In this document: positions 7,980 to 16,271 of the stretch, piece after piece
Position numbering within the stretch: the first letter of the stretch is position 1
Layout of the letters: each line of letters starts with the position of its first letter
Assembly: GCF_900119365.1 (NCBI RefSeq)
Contig: NZ_FPJO01000017.1
Location: 63,838 to 127,837, forward strand
DNA from: Streptomyces atratus
GTDB taxonomy: Bacteria > Actinomycetota > Actinomycetes > Streptomycetales > Streptomycetaceae
Length of the DNA stretch: 64,000 nucleotides
Reading direction: 5' to 3'
Notes under the pieces: generated by a model
The model's input: the letters and a program-made list of their open reading frames with translations, nothing else
Databases searched by the model: none
What the model was told of the DNA's origin: nothing
Position numbers and translations under genes: made by a program

Positions 7980-8738
7980 CTAGCTCCCGGCCTCAGGGAT
8001 CTCCGCGTACCGCTGCACCCACGCGTGCATGGCGACAGCGGCCGCGGCGCCCGCGTTGATCGACCGCGTCGAGCCGAACTGCGCGATGGAGCACACCATC
8101 ACCGCGTGCTTACGGGCCTCCTCGGTGAGCCCGGGCCCTTCCTGCCCGAAGAGCAGTACGCAGCGCCGCGGCAGCTCGGTCCGCTCCAGGGGCACCGCCC
8201 CCGGCAGATTGTCGATCCCGATGATCGGCAGGCCCTCGGCCTCCGCCCACGCGGTCAGCGACTCCGTGTCGGGGTGGTGCCGCACATGCTGGTACCGATC
8301 GGTGACCATCGCGCCGCGCCGGTTCCAGCGCCGCCGCCCCACGATATGGATCTCCTTGGCGAGAAAGGCGTTCGCCGTGCGCACCACAGAGCCGATGTTG
8401 AAGTCGTGGCCCCAGTTCTCGACCGCGACGTGGAAGTCGTGCCGCCGCAGATCCAGATCGGCGACGATCGCCTCCCGGGTCCAGTACCGGTAGGCATCGC
8501 CCACGTTGCGCCGGTCGCCGTGGGCGAGCAGCTCGGGGTCGTACCGCTCGTCCTCGGGCCACGGCAGCGGGTGGGGCCCGACGCCGATCTCCGTCCCGAA
8601 GCCGTCGTCGTACTGCAACGGTTCCGCGGAACGCCCGGTCTCTTCCGACTGACCGGGCTCCTCGGCCGACGGTTCCCCGCCGCTGCTGCCTGCGCTGCCC
8701 GTGCCGCGCGTACTGCCACTCTCGCTGCTGCTACTCAC
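7980..8738 (-). CDS. TrmH/SpoU-family RNA 2'-O-methyltransferase
   Basis: The 252-residue protein has the three SPOUT motifs of the SpoU/TrmH family: motif 1 FNIGSVVRTANAF, motif 2 LLFGQEGPGLTEEA and motif 3 AQFGSTRSINAGAAAAVAMH. These form the S-adenosylmethionine-binding knot and carry the catalytic Arg. It presumably methylates a ribose 2'-OH in tRNA or rRNA; the target is unknown. The first ~70 residues are acidic, Ser/Gly-rich and probably disordered. GTG 8738 overlaps the stop of the HTTM gene as GTGA, making it the third gene of a coupled trio. Confidence 0.85.
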   Translation of the reverse strand: MSSSSESGSTRGTGSAGSSGGEPSAEEPGQSEETGRSAEPLQYDDGFGTEIGVGPHPLPWPEDERYDPELLAHGDRRNVGDAYRYWTREAIVADLDLRRHDFHVAVENWGHDFNIGSVVRTANAFLAKEIHIVGRRRWNRRGAMVTDRYQHVRHHPDTESLTAWAEAEGLPIIGIDNLPGAVPLERTELPRRCVLLFGQEGPGLTEEARKHAVMVCSIAQFGSTRSINAGAAAAVAMHAWVQRYAEIPEAGS

Positions 8739-10000
8739 CCGACGAGCGTATGGCCCCCGTCGCCGCTGTGCTGCGGGACCTCCTCGTCACCGGTGCCACG
8801 CCGCTGCCCGGGCACTGTGCCCCGGCCCGGGAACAGCCGCTCCCGGACGCGGGTCGCCCGGCCGCCGAGCCACACCAGGAAGACGGTCGGCAGGAAGACG
8901 GCATCGGCGGCGATCATCGCCATGGAGAAGAACGGCAACCCGAGCAGCAGGGCGATGCCGGCGTGCTCACACATCATGGCGACGAGCAGCACGTTCTTGA
9001 CCCGCCGGTTGAACAGGGTGAAGGGAAACGCGACCTGGACGACGACCGTGCCGTACGTGATCAGCATCACCATGACACCGCTGGAGGCGAGGACGTCCGA
9101 CAGCCAGGGCCAGGGCGTGAAGTAGTCGAGCTTGAGCGGGTAGTACAGCGCCGTGCCGTCCTGCCACCGCGAGCCCTGGATCTTGTACCACCCCGCGGTG
9201 GCGTAGATCAGACAGACCTCGGCCATGATCACGACGAGGGTCGCGTTGTGGGCGAGGTTGGCGATGACATCGAGCAGGGTGCGCGACTCGCTGTGCGGTG
9301 CGTAACGGTTCACAGCCCACCAGGCGCCCTCGCCGACCCAGAGGATCCAGAGGAGAGTCGGCAGCCACCAGGTGCCGCCGAGCCCGTCGGTCGCGCTGGC
9401 CACGATCAGCACGAGGCCGAGCACCGCCCAGAGGACCGTACCGGCCACTGTCCCCCGCGCCGGGCGCCGGGAATCTTCCCCTCCCGCACGCGCCTGTCGC
9501 GCCGCACGCCGGGCGTCCAACGACCAGACCCGCCCGCAGCGCGTGAGCATCAGATAGATCGCCATGAGATGGATGACGTTGTCGCCGCCGTCGCCCATGA
9601 AGATGCTGCGGTTCTGCAGGGAGAGCACCCCGGCCATGAAGAGGACCGACATGGCCCGGGTGTGCCAGCCGACCATCAGCAGCGCCGCGGAGATCAGCGC
9701 GACCGCGTACACGATCTCGAACCAGACCGTGTTGTCCGACCACATCAGCGCGGTGAACGCCTGATTGCCGGATATGAGCTGCTGGGCCATGTCCCAGCGC
9801 CAAGGGGCGTCGGGGCCGTACATCTCGTGGCGGTGCGGAAATTCGCGCAGCAGGAAGAACAGATAGGTGGCAGAGAAACCGATCCGGATGACGGCACTCT
9901 GATACTGGCCGAAGGCCGTGGAGGTGATGCGCTGGATGGAGCGGGCGATCTTGTAGTCGATCTTTGGCTCGATCTTGCGGTCGAGGGCGGGTGCACTCAC
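8735..10000 (-). CDS. HTTM-domain multipass membrane protein
   Basis: The 421-residue protein is a multipass membrane protein of the HTTM family (horizontally transferred transmembrane domain, related to vitamin K-dependent gamma-carboxylase). Features include the conserved opening AVIRIGFSATYLFFLLREF, the loop MYGPDAPWRWD and YLMLTRCGRVWSLD. Several hydrophobic segments follow, with a basic tail (RRVKNV, GGRATRVRERLFPG). GTG 10000 overlaps the DUF5819 stop as GTGA; a longer ORF to 10102 would run into that gene. HTTM proteins in bacteria have no settled biochemical role. Coupling to a DUF5819 protein suggests a two-protein membrane unit. Confidence 0.8.
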   Translation of the reverse strand: MSAPALDRKIEPKIDYKIARSIQRITSTAFGQYQSAVIRIGFSATYLFFLLREFPHRHEMYGPDAPWRWDMAQQLISGNQAFTALMWSDNTVWFEIVYAVALISAALLMVGWHTRAMSVLFMAGVLSLQNRSIFMGDGGDNVIHLMAIYLMLTRCGRVWSLDARRAARQARAGGEDSRRPARGTVAGTVLWAVLGLVLIVASATDGLGGTWWLPTLLWILWVGEGAWWAVNRYAPHSESRTLLDVIANLAHNATLVVIMAEVCLIYATAGWYKIQGSRWQDGTALYYPLKLDYFTPWPWLSDVLASSGVMVMLITYGTVVVQVAFPFTLFNRRVKNVLLVAMMCEHAGIALLLGLPFFSMAMIAADAVFLPTVFLVWLGGRATRVRERLFPGRGTVPGQRRGTGDEEVPQHSGDGGHTLVG

Positions 10001-10818
10001 TTGTCCGCCCCCTCGGTGCCGGCGGGAAGGTCCGCCGCGGTCACCGTCCACCACGGCAGCACCCGGTAGGACGGCCTCGTACTGATCTTCTCCTCGCTCC
10101 ATGCGGGCGCCGCGACGGACCGTACCTCGGAACGGACCTGGATGCGCTCGACGGTGCCGCCGTAGTCGTGTTCGCCGAGGCGCAGCATCACGATCCGGCG
10201 GATGTAGCGCTCGGAGAGCTGGCCGCGAAGGCCGATGGCCCGGTTCTCGTTGTCGTGGGAGCCCTGGTAGAAGTCCCAGCCGCGGCGGAGTTCGTTCTGA
10301 TGGACGTGACTGGGGAGAAGACTGCCGCGTATCGCCTTGCCGTCCTCGCCGGAAAGGCTCATCCAGGGAGTGGTGCGGCGTCCGTCGGGGCCGGCTATCT
10401 CGGCTCGTACGTGGACGGCGATGTTCTGCTGGAGCGGATTCGGGGCGAAGAGCTTCCAGTTCTGCTCGAACTCGGGATAGATCCAGTCGTCGACCGCTTC
10501 GCCGTGCTGCTTGGTCATGGTGTTGGAGGGGGCGACGTGCAGAAACACCATGGCCAGCTGCCCACAGGCGACCAGCCCGATGACGGACAGCGCGACTGCG
10601 GCAACGATCTGGTACGGAAGCGACAGGGCGGCTATTCCGCCACGGGGCCCTGATTCCGTGGGCCCTGTTCCGCGAGGCTCTGATGCCCGAGGCTCTGATT
10701 CGCGAAATCCTGATTCCTGCCCCTGACCAGCGCCGAAAGCCACTTGTTCACGCTGGTCGGGCCCCGACTCGGAACTCTCGCCCCCGCTGTCGGCACCCCT
10801 GTCGCCGTACGAATCCAT
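9997..10818 (-). CDS. DUF5819-family membrane protein
   Basis: The 273-residue protein begins with ~60 residues of acidic low-complexity sequence built on repeats of the type ESEPRASEPRG. One transmembrane helix follows (QIVAAVALSVIGLVACGQLAM), then a ~185-residue domain rich in Trp and Tyr (WIYPEFEQNWKLFAPNPL, GWDFYQGSHDNENRAIG). It resembles the DUF5819 family, whose function is unknown. By the positive-inside rule the domain is probably extracytoplasmic. It is the first gene of a coupled trio with the HTTM and TrmH genes, and is divergent from paaA across 115 bp. Confidence 0.75.
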   Translation of the reverse strand: MDSYGDRGADSGGESSESGPDQREQVAFGAGQGQESGFRESEPRASEPRGTGPTESGPRGGIAALSLPYQIVAAVALSVIGLVACGQLAMVFLHVAPSNTMTKQHGEAVDDWIYPEFEQNWKLFAPNPLQQNIAVHVRAEIAGPDGRRTTPWMSLSGEDGKAIRGSLLPSHVHQNELRRGWDFYQGSHDNENRAIGLRGQLSERYIRRIVMLRLGEHDYGGTVERIQVRSEVRSVAAPAWSEEKISTRPSYRVLPWWTVTAADLPAGTEGADK

Positions 10819-10902
10819 CCCGCCCCGATCCCCGTCGATCCCCGGTCAGTTATCCACAGGGTTGACACCCTACGGGCCGTCGACTCACCATTGAAGACAT
10901 TG

Positions 10903-10920
10903 AACCGAACGATCGGTCGG
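10903..10920. promoter_or_regulatory. Palindromic operator before paaA, identical to that before paaN
   Basis: AACCGAACGATCGGTCGG lies 14 bp upstream of the paaA ATG. Its palindromic core is ACCGAACGATCGGT. It is the exact reverse complement of 6162-6179. A repressor here would block paaABCDE initiation, and perhaps the divergent DUF5819 operon. A TTATCCACA DnaA-box sequence is at 10850-10858. Confidence 0.75.
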
Positions 10921-10933
10921 TAGGGAGCCCGGG

Positions 10934-11968
10934 ATGGCGGCAGTGACTGCGGACCAGACAGCGCAGGCGGGAGCGGACAGGCCTGAAGAGACGGACGAGG
11001 CCCTGGAGGCGGTGTTCGACGCCGCGGTGGCGGCGGACGAGCGCATCGAGCCACGCGACTGGATGCCCGATGCGTACCGCGCCTCGCTGGTCAGGCAAAT
11101 GGCCCAGCATGCCCACTCGGAAATCATCGGCATGCAGCCGGAGGCCAACTGGATCTCGCGTGCGCCCTCGCTGCGCCGCAAGGCGATCCTGATGGCCAAG
11201 GTGCAGGACGAAGCGGGCCACGGGCTCTATCTGTACAGCGCGGCGGAAACGCTCGGCACCGGCCGCGAGGAGCTGCTCGACAAGCTGCACGCGGGCCGCC
11301 AGAGGTATTCATCGATCTTCAATTACCCGACGCTGACCTGGGCGGACGTCGGCGCGATCGGCTGGCTCGTGGACGGCGCCGCGATCACCAACCAGGTGCC
11401 GCTGTGCCGCTGCTCCTACGGCCCGTACGCCCGGGCGATGGTCCGCATCTGCAAGGAGGAGTCCTTCCACCAGCGCCAGGGGTACGAGCTGTTGCTCGCC
11501 CTCAGCCGCGGCACCCCGGCGCAGCACGAAATGGCGCAGGACGCGGTGAACCGCTGGTGGTGGCCGTCCCTGATGATGTTCGGCCCGCCGGACGACGCAT
11601 CGGCCCACTCCGCGCAGTCGATGGCCTGGAAGATCAAGCGCCACTCCAACGACGAGCTGCGGCAGCGCTTCGTGGACATCTGTGTCCCGCAGGCCGAGGC
11701 GCTGGGGCTCACCCTTCCCGACCCGGACATCCGGTGGAACGAGGAGCGTGGACAGCACGACTTCGGGGCGATCGACTGGAAGGAGTTCCAGGAGGTCCTC
11801 AAGGGCAACGGCCCGTGCAACGAGCAGCGCCTCGGCCAGCGCCGCCGGGCACACGAGGAGGGCGCCTGGGTCCGGGACGCGGCGGCTGCCTACGCCGGGA
11901 AGCACACAGCGCCACAAGCGCACGCAGCACCACACGCAACAGCGGGGAACGGGGAGGCGACAGCATGA
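10934..11968 (+). CDS. paaA: 1,2-phenylacetyl-CoA epoxidase catalytic subunit PaaA
   Basis: The 344-residue protein is the carboxylate-bridged di-iron subunit that epoxidises the ring of phenylacetyl-CoA. Metal-ligand motifs are visible: a Glu/His cluster in KVQDEAGHGLYLYSAAE and a second in RICKEESFHQRQGYE. The C-terminal ~25 residues are an Ala/His-rich tail. ATG 10934 follows a GGGAG site and lies just after the operator at 10903. It is the first gene of paaABCDE, and its stop overlaps paaB as ATGA. Confidence 0.95.
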   Translation: MAAVTADQTAQAGADRPEETDEALEAVFDAAVAADERIEPRDWMPDAYRASLVRQMAQHAHSEIIGMQPEANWISRAPSLRRKAILMAKVQDEAGHGLYLYSAAETLGTGREELLDKLHAGRQRYSSIFNYPTLTWADVGAIGWLVDGAAITNQVPLCRCSYGPYARAMVRICKEESFHQRQGYELLLALSRGTPAQHEMAQDAVNRWWWPSLMMFGPPDDASAHSAQSMAWKIKRHSNDELRQRFVDICVPQAEALGLTLPDPDIRWNEERGQHDFGAIDWKEFQEVLKGNGPCNEQRLGQRRRAHEEGAWVRDAAAAYAGKHTAPQAHAAPHATAGNGEATA

Positions 11969-12255
11969 GCAGCTCGACCGAATGGCCACTGTGGGAGGTG
12001 TTCGTGCGTTCGCGCCGCGGTCTTTCCCACACCCACGCGGGCAGCCTGCACGCCCCTGACGCGGAGATGGCCCTGCGCAACGCGCGCGATCTGTACACGC
12101 GCCGCTCCGAGGGCGTCTCCATCTGGGTGGTCCCGTCCGTTCAGGTCACGGCCTCCTCTCCGGACGAGAAGGACTCCTTCTTCGAACCGGCCGGCGACAA
12201 GCCGTACCGGCATCCGACGTTCTACGAGATCCCGGAAGGGGTGAAGCACCTGTGA
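11965..12255 (+). CDS. paaB: Phenylacetyl-CoA epoxidase subunit PaaB
   Basis: The 96-residue protein matches the small PaaB family (EWPLWEVFVRSRRGLSHTHAG, DAEMALRNARDLYTRR, SIWVVPS). PaaB bridges the PaaAC heterodimers in the epoxidase assembly. The start overlaps the paaA stop and the end overlaps paaC (GTGA), so stoichiometric translation is likely. GGGGAGG at about 11951 is a good ribosome-binding site. Confidence 0.93.
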   Translation: MSSSTEWPLWEVFVRSRRGLSHTHAGSLHAPDAEMALRNARDLYTRRSEGVSIWVVPSVQVTASSPDEKDSFFEPAGDKPYRHPTFYEIPEGVKHL

Positions 12256-12953
12256 CCGCGGCCCTCGCCCTGGGCGACGACGCGCTGGTGCTCTCGCACC
12301 GGCTGGGGGAGTGGGCGGGCCATGCGCCCGTGCTGGAAGAAGAAGTGGCCCTGGCCAACATCGCCCTGGACCTGCTGGGGCAGGCCCGGGTGCTCCTCTC
12401 CCTGGCCGGGGACGAGGACGAGCTGGCGTATCTGCGCGAGGAACGCGCCTTCCGCAACGTCCAGCTGGTCGAGCAGCCGAACGGCGACTTCGCCCACACC
12501 ATCGCCCGCCAGCTGTACTTCTCCGCCTACCAACAGCTGCTGTACGAGCAGCTGGCATCGGGCGAGGGCCCGTTCGCCGGTCTGGCGGCGAAGGCCGTCA
12601 AGGAGGTCGCGTACCACCAGGACCACGCGGAGCACTGGACCCTGCGGCTCGGCGACGGCACGGACGAGAGCCATGACCGGATGCAGAGCGCCGTGGACGC
12701 CCTGTGGCGGTTCACCGGTGAGCTCTTCGAGCCCGTCGAGGGAGTGGAGATCGACTGGCAGTCGCTGCGGAGCGGATGGCTGGAGTCCGTCTCGGCGGTG
12801 CTGGAGCGGGCCACGCTGACGCTGCCGGCCGGTCCGCAGTCCGGGGCGTGGACGGCGGGCGCGGGACGCCAGGGCATCCACACCGAACCCTTCGGCCGCA
12901 TGATCGCCGAGATGCAGCATCTGCATCGCAGCCACCCGGGGGCGTCATGGTGA
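12252..12953 (+). CDS. paaC: Phenylacetyl-CoA epoxidase structural subunit PaaC
   Basis: The 233-residue ferritin-like protein is the non-catalytic partner of PaaA. Typical family segments are EWAGHAPVLEEEVALANIAL, DLLGQARVLLSLAGDEDELA, FRNVQLVEQPNGDFAHTIAR and KEVAYHQDHAEHW. GTG 12252 overlaps the paaB stop and its own stop overlaps paaD. PaaC binds PaaA to form the core of the monooxygenase. Confidence 0.93.
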   Translation: MTAALALGDDALVLSHRLGEWAGHAPVLEEEVALANIALDLLGQARVLLSLAGDEDELAYLREERAFRNVQLVEQPNGDFAHTIARQLYFSAYQQLLYEQLASGEGPFAGLAAKAVKEVAYHQDHAEHWTLRLGDGTDESHDRMQSAVDALWRFTGELFEPVEGVEIDWQSLRSGWLESVSAVLERATLTLPAGPQSGAWTAGAGRQGIHTEPFGRMIAEMQHLHRSHPGASW

Positions 12954-13459
12954 CCGGGACTGGGACACTCCTGGAGAAGGAGCTGCACCGCCTCGCGGGC
13001 TCCGTACCCGATCCTGAACTGCCGGTGCTGACCCTGGACGAGCTGGGGGTGCTCCGGGGCGTGGATGTTCTCGCCCCCGGCAAGGTCACCGTGCGGCTCA
13101 CCCCGACCTACACCGGCTGCCCCGCGATCGAGGCCATGTCCGCCGACATCGAGCGAGTGCTGCACGACCACGGCATACCGGAGGTCTCCGTGGTCACCGT
13201 GCTCTCACCGGCCTGGTCCACGGACGACATCAGCGCGGAAGGGCGGCGCAAGCTGGCCGAGTTCGGCATAGCGCCCCCGCGTCCGCACGATGCCACGGCC
13301 CCCGCGAACGGTCCGGTGCCGCTCGCGCTCTCGGTGCGCTGCCCGCACTGCGGCTCGACCGATACGGAGCTGCTGAGCCGGTTCTCCTCCACCGCGTGCA
13401 AGGCGCTGCGCCGCTGCGTGACATGCCGCGAACCGTTCGACCACTTCAAGGAGTTGTAG
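12947..13459 (+). CDS. paaD: PaaD, Fe-S/metal assembly factor for the epoxidase
   Basis: The 170-residue protein has an N-terminal MIP18/DUF59 domain (VPDPELPVLTLDELGVLRGV, PTYTGCPAIEAMSADI) and a C-terminal zinc-ribbon-like segment with CPHC and a later CVTC pair. PaaD is needed for epoxidase maturation rather than catalysis. ATG 12947 is used here; GTG at 12950 would give the GTGA overlap typical of this operon and is equally plausible. paaE follows immediately. Confidence 0.9.
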   Translation: MVTGTGTLLEKELHRLAGSVPDPELPVLTLDELGVLRGVDVLAPGKVTVRLTPTYTGCPAIEAMSADIERVLHDHGIPEVSVVTVLSPAWSTDDISAEGRRKLAEFGIAPPRPHDATAPANGPVPLALSVRCPHCGSTDTELLSRFSSTACKALRRCVTCREPFDHFKEL

Positions 13460-14521
13460 ATGTTCCATCCGCTCCGGGTCCGCACGATCGAACGGCTCAC
13501 GGACGATTCGGTGGCCGTCACCCTCGCTGTGCCGCCCGAGTTGCGCGAGACCTTCCACCACCAGCCCGGCCAGCACCTCAATGTGCGGTACACGGTCGAC
13601 GGCGAGGAGATCCGCCGCTCGTACTCGATCTGCTCCCCGGTCACCGCCGCGGAACAGGACGACCCGGTGCTGCGTGTGGGCATCCGGCTCGTCGACGGCG
13701 GCGCGTTCTCCACGTACGCGCTGAAGGAGCTCGCCGTCGGTGATCTGGTCGAGGCGATGCCTCCGATGGGCCGCTTCGTGCTGGCGCCCCGCGCCGGGCA
13801 CTTCGCGGCGATCGTCGGCGGCAGCGGGATCACACCGGTCCTGTCCATCGCGGCCACGCTGCTGGCACAGGAGCCCGACGCCCATTTCTGCCTGATCCGC
13901 AGCGACCGGACAGCGCTCTCGACGATGTTCCTGGACGAGGTCGCCGACCTCAAGGACCGCTACCCGAACCGCTTCCAGCTGGTCACGGCACTCTCCCGGG
14001 AAGAGCAGCAGGCAGGTCTCCCCTCCGGCCGCCTGGACCGGGACCGTCTCACCGAGCTGCTGCCCGCGCTGCTTCCCGTGACCGAGGTGGACGGCTGGTA
14101 TCTCTGCGGGCCCTTCGGACTGGTCCAGGCCGCGGACCGGGCGCTGCGCGGACTGGGCGTCGACCGGACCCGTATCCACCAGGAGATCTTCCATGTGGAC
14201 GACGGCCCGAACACATCCACCCGCCCCCGAGTCGACTCGCCCGCCCACAGCCGACTCACCGCCACCTTGGACGGCCGTTCCGGCACCTGGCCGGTGGAGG
14301 AGGGCGAATCGCTGCTGGAGACCGTGCTGCGCAGCCGCGCCGACGCTCCGTATGCCTGCAAGGGCGGGGTGTGCGGGACCTGCCGGGCGTTCCTGGTCTC
14401 GGGCGAGGTGCGGATGGACCGCAACTTCGCGCTGGAGCCCGAAGAGACGGACGCGGGCTATGTGCTGGCGTGCCAGTCACATCCGGCGACCCCGGAGGTG
14501 GAGCTCGACTTCGACCGCTGA
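13460..14521 (+). CDS. paaE: Phenylacetyl-CoA epoxidase reductase PaaE
   Basis: The 353-residue protein is a ferredoxin-NADP reductase fused to a plant-type ferredoxin. The FAD-binding motif RRSYSICSPV lies near residue 53. The NAD(P)-binding region is GGSGITPVLSIAATLL. The C-terminal 2Fe-2S cysteines are in ACKGGVCGTCR plus the distant YVLACQSHP. It passes electrons from NADPH to the PaaA di-iron centre. The start abuts the paaD stop and is the last paa gene here; paaG, paaJ, paaH and paaK are not in the window. Confidence 0.93.
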   Translation: MFHPLRVRTIERLTDDSVAVTLAVPPELRETFHHQPGQHLNVRYTVDGEEIRRSYSICSPVTAAEQDDPVLRVGIRLVDGGAFSTYALKELAVGDLVEAMPPMGRFVLAPRAGHFAAIVGGSGITPVLSIAATLLAQEPDAHFCLIRSDRTALSTMFLDEVADLKDRYPNRFQLVTALSREEQQAGLPSGRLDRDRLTELLPALLPVTEVDGWYLCGPFGLVQAADRALRGLGVDRTRIHQEIFHVDDGPNTSTRPRVDSPAHSRLTATLDGRSGTWPVEEGESLLETVLRSRADAPYACKGGVCGTCRAFLVSGEVRMDRNFALEPEETDAGYVLACQSHPATPEVELDFDR

Positions 14522-14588
14522 CCGCACCCCGCCCTCTCCCCCGCCGGTCGGTCTCCCCGTCTCCCGCTCCTCCACTGTTCCCTTCTTG

Positions 14589-14602
14589 TAGAACCTGTTC
14601 TA
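14589..14602. promoter_or_regulatory. KstR-like palindrome upstream of the acyl-CoA dehydrogenase
   Basis: TAGAACCTGTTCTA is a perfect palindrome matching the KstR-type pattern TnnAACnnGTTnnA known from actinobacterial steroid/lipid regulons. It lies 58 bp before the GTG start. A second palindrome, TTGACG-ACC-CGTCAA (14605-14619), follows directly. Assignment to a KstR-type regulator is inference from the motif. Confidence 0.6.
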
Positions 14603-14659
14603 TCTTGACGACCCGTCAACTTCGGGCGCGGGGGCGTCGGTCAGCGGGAGGCCAGGACA

Positions 14660-15832
14660 GTGGACTTCACCTTCACCGAGGAACAGCAGGCAGCCGTGGA
14701 GGCAGCGCGAGCGGTCTTCTCGGGAGTCGTACCGGACGGGGTTCCCAGCCCCGCTCTCGTGCCGGGCGCGGTGGCCGAGGACATCGACCGCCCGCTGTGG
14801 GCCGGACTCGCCTCAAGTGATCTGCTGAGTCTGATGCTTTCGCCGGAACACGGCGGGGCCGGACTCGATCTCGTCGCGCTCTGTTTGGTGTTGCGCGAGT
14901 CCGCCAAGGTGCTCGCGAGAGTGCCATTGCTGGAGACGTGCGCGGTCGCGATGGCACTCCAGCGTTACGGAGACCGGCAGTTGGCCGCCGAATTGCTGCC
15001 CCGGACCGGCCGGGGTGAGCTGGTCCTCACCGTCGGGGCCAACGGCCGTTCCGGCCACGATCCGGCCGAACTCGCCGTCACCGCCCGCCGGGAAGCGACA
15101 GCTGGAACCGTCCCGACAAACCGCGACGGGGACATTGCCGACTGGGTGCTCGACGGGGTGCAGTCGGCGGTGCCGTGGGCGCAGGCAGCGGACTGGATCG
15201 CGATTCCGGCCCATACCGACGGGGGCCGGGCGGTCGTCGCCCTGATCCAGCCCGCCCAGGACGGCGTCACCCTGGCCGAGCAGGTCTCCACCAGCGGTGA
15301 ACGGTTCGCGGAGGTCCGGCTGGAGTCGGTACGGATCGACGGCCGCGCACTGATCGACGACGCCGGGGCCTGGGAGTGGCTGCGCGCCCTCCTCACCACC
15401 GGGACGTGCGCGCTGGCACTGGGCCTGGGCGAGGCCGTGCTCGCCATGACGAGCGAATACACCGGCAAGCGCGAGCAGTTCGGCTTCCCGGTGGCAACGT
15501 TCCAGTCCGTCGCGGTACAGGCCGCGGACCGGTACATCGACCTACGGGCCATGGAAGTGACGCTCTGGCAGGCGGCCTGGCGGATCTCCACCGGAGCCGG
15601 CGGGAGGCTGCCTGCCGAGGGCGACATCGCCGTGGCGAAGATCTGGGCGTCGGACGGCGTCCGCCGGGTCGTGCAGACGGCACAGCATCTTCACGGCGGT
15701 TTCGGAGCGGACACGGACTACCCGCTGCACCGCTTCCACGCCTGGGCGAAGCAGATCGAGCTGTCCCTCGGTCCGGCGGCGGCACACGAGGAGGCGCTGG
15801 GCGACCTGCTGGCCGCACACCTCCTCGGCTGA
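14660..15832 (+). CDS. Acyl-CoA dehydrogenase family protein
   Basis: The 390-residue flavoprotein has the acyl-CoA dehydrogenase fold: an N-terminal helical domain (MDFTFTEEQQAAVEAARAVF), a middle beta domain, and a C-terminal helical domain with SEYTGKREQFGFPVATFQSV and QHLHGGFGADTDYPLHR. Regular enzymes use a catalytic Glu. The divergent GFGADTDYPLHRFH region resembles paralogues found as heteromeric subunits in actinobacterial steroid side-chain degradation. The substrate is not known. GTG 14660 has GGGAGG upstream. It follows paaE in the same direction across 138 bp with its own palindromic promoter region, so it is probably a separate transcription unit. Confidence 0.8.
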   Translation: MDFTFTEEQQAAVEAARAVFSGVVPDGVPSPALVPGAVAEDIDRPLWAGLASSDLLSLMLSPEHGGAGLDLVALCLVLRESAKVLARVPLLETCAVAMALQRYGDRQLAAELLPRTGRGELVLTVGANGRSGHDPAELAVTARREATAGTVPTNRDGDIADWVLDGVQSAVPWAQAADWIAIPAHTDGGRAVVALIQPAQDGVTLAEQVSTSGERFAEVRLESVRIDGRALIDDAGAWEWLRALLTTGTCALALGLGEAVLAMTSEYTGKREQFGFPVATFQSVAVQAADRYIDLRAMEVTLWQAAWRISTGAGGRLPAEGDIAVAKIWASDGVRRVVQTAQHLHGGFGADTDYPLHRFHAWAKQIELSLGPAAAHEEALGDLLAAHLLG

Positions 15833-15880
15833 CACCGGCCACGGGCGGCGGTCACGCCCCCGGCAGAGCGGCTGCCCGGC

Positions 15881-16225
15881 TCAGAGCACGAAGGCCGGGC
15901 TGCCGTTGTCCGTCACCATCGGGCGTCCGGCGCCGTCCCAGGCCAGCATCCCGCCGTCGATGTTCACGGCGTCGATGCCCTGCTGCACCAGGTACTGGGT
16001 GACCTGGGCCGACCGGCCACCGACCCGGCACATCACGTGCACGCGCCGGCCGTCGTCGGCGGCCTCGGTCAGCTCACCGAAGCGGGCCACGAAGTCGCTC
16101 ATCGGGATGTGCAGAGCGCCCTCGACATGACCGGCCGTCCATTCGTTGTCCTCCCGGACGTCCAGCACAAAGCCGTCCGACGGAACCGCCGCGACATCCA
16201 CCGAGGGCAGCGGTGCGAAATTCAT
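15881..16225 (-). CDS. Rhodanese-like domain protein
   Basis: The 114-residue single-domain rhodanese has the catalytic cysteine loop MCRVGGRS (about residues 70-77), preceded by FVLDVREDNEWTAGHVEGA. A sulfurtransferase role (moving persulfide sulfur) is expected for the family; the partner is unknown. It is convergent with the acyl-CoA dehydrogenase across 48 bp. A GAGAAGG site precedes ATG 16225; an out-of-frame ATG lies 8 bp upstream. Confidence 0.85.
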   Translation of the reverse strand: MNFAPLPSVDVAAVPSDGFVLDVREDNEWTAGHVEGALHIPMSDFVARFGELTEAADDGRRVHVMCRVGGRSAQVTQYLVQQGIDAVNIDGGMLAWDGAGRPMVTDNGSPAFVL

Positions 16226-16271
16226 GGGTCATGCCTTCTCTCGTACGTACGCTCCTGAGTCACCCGGAACG

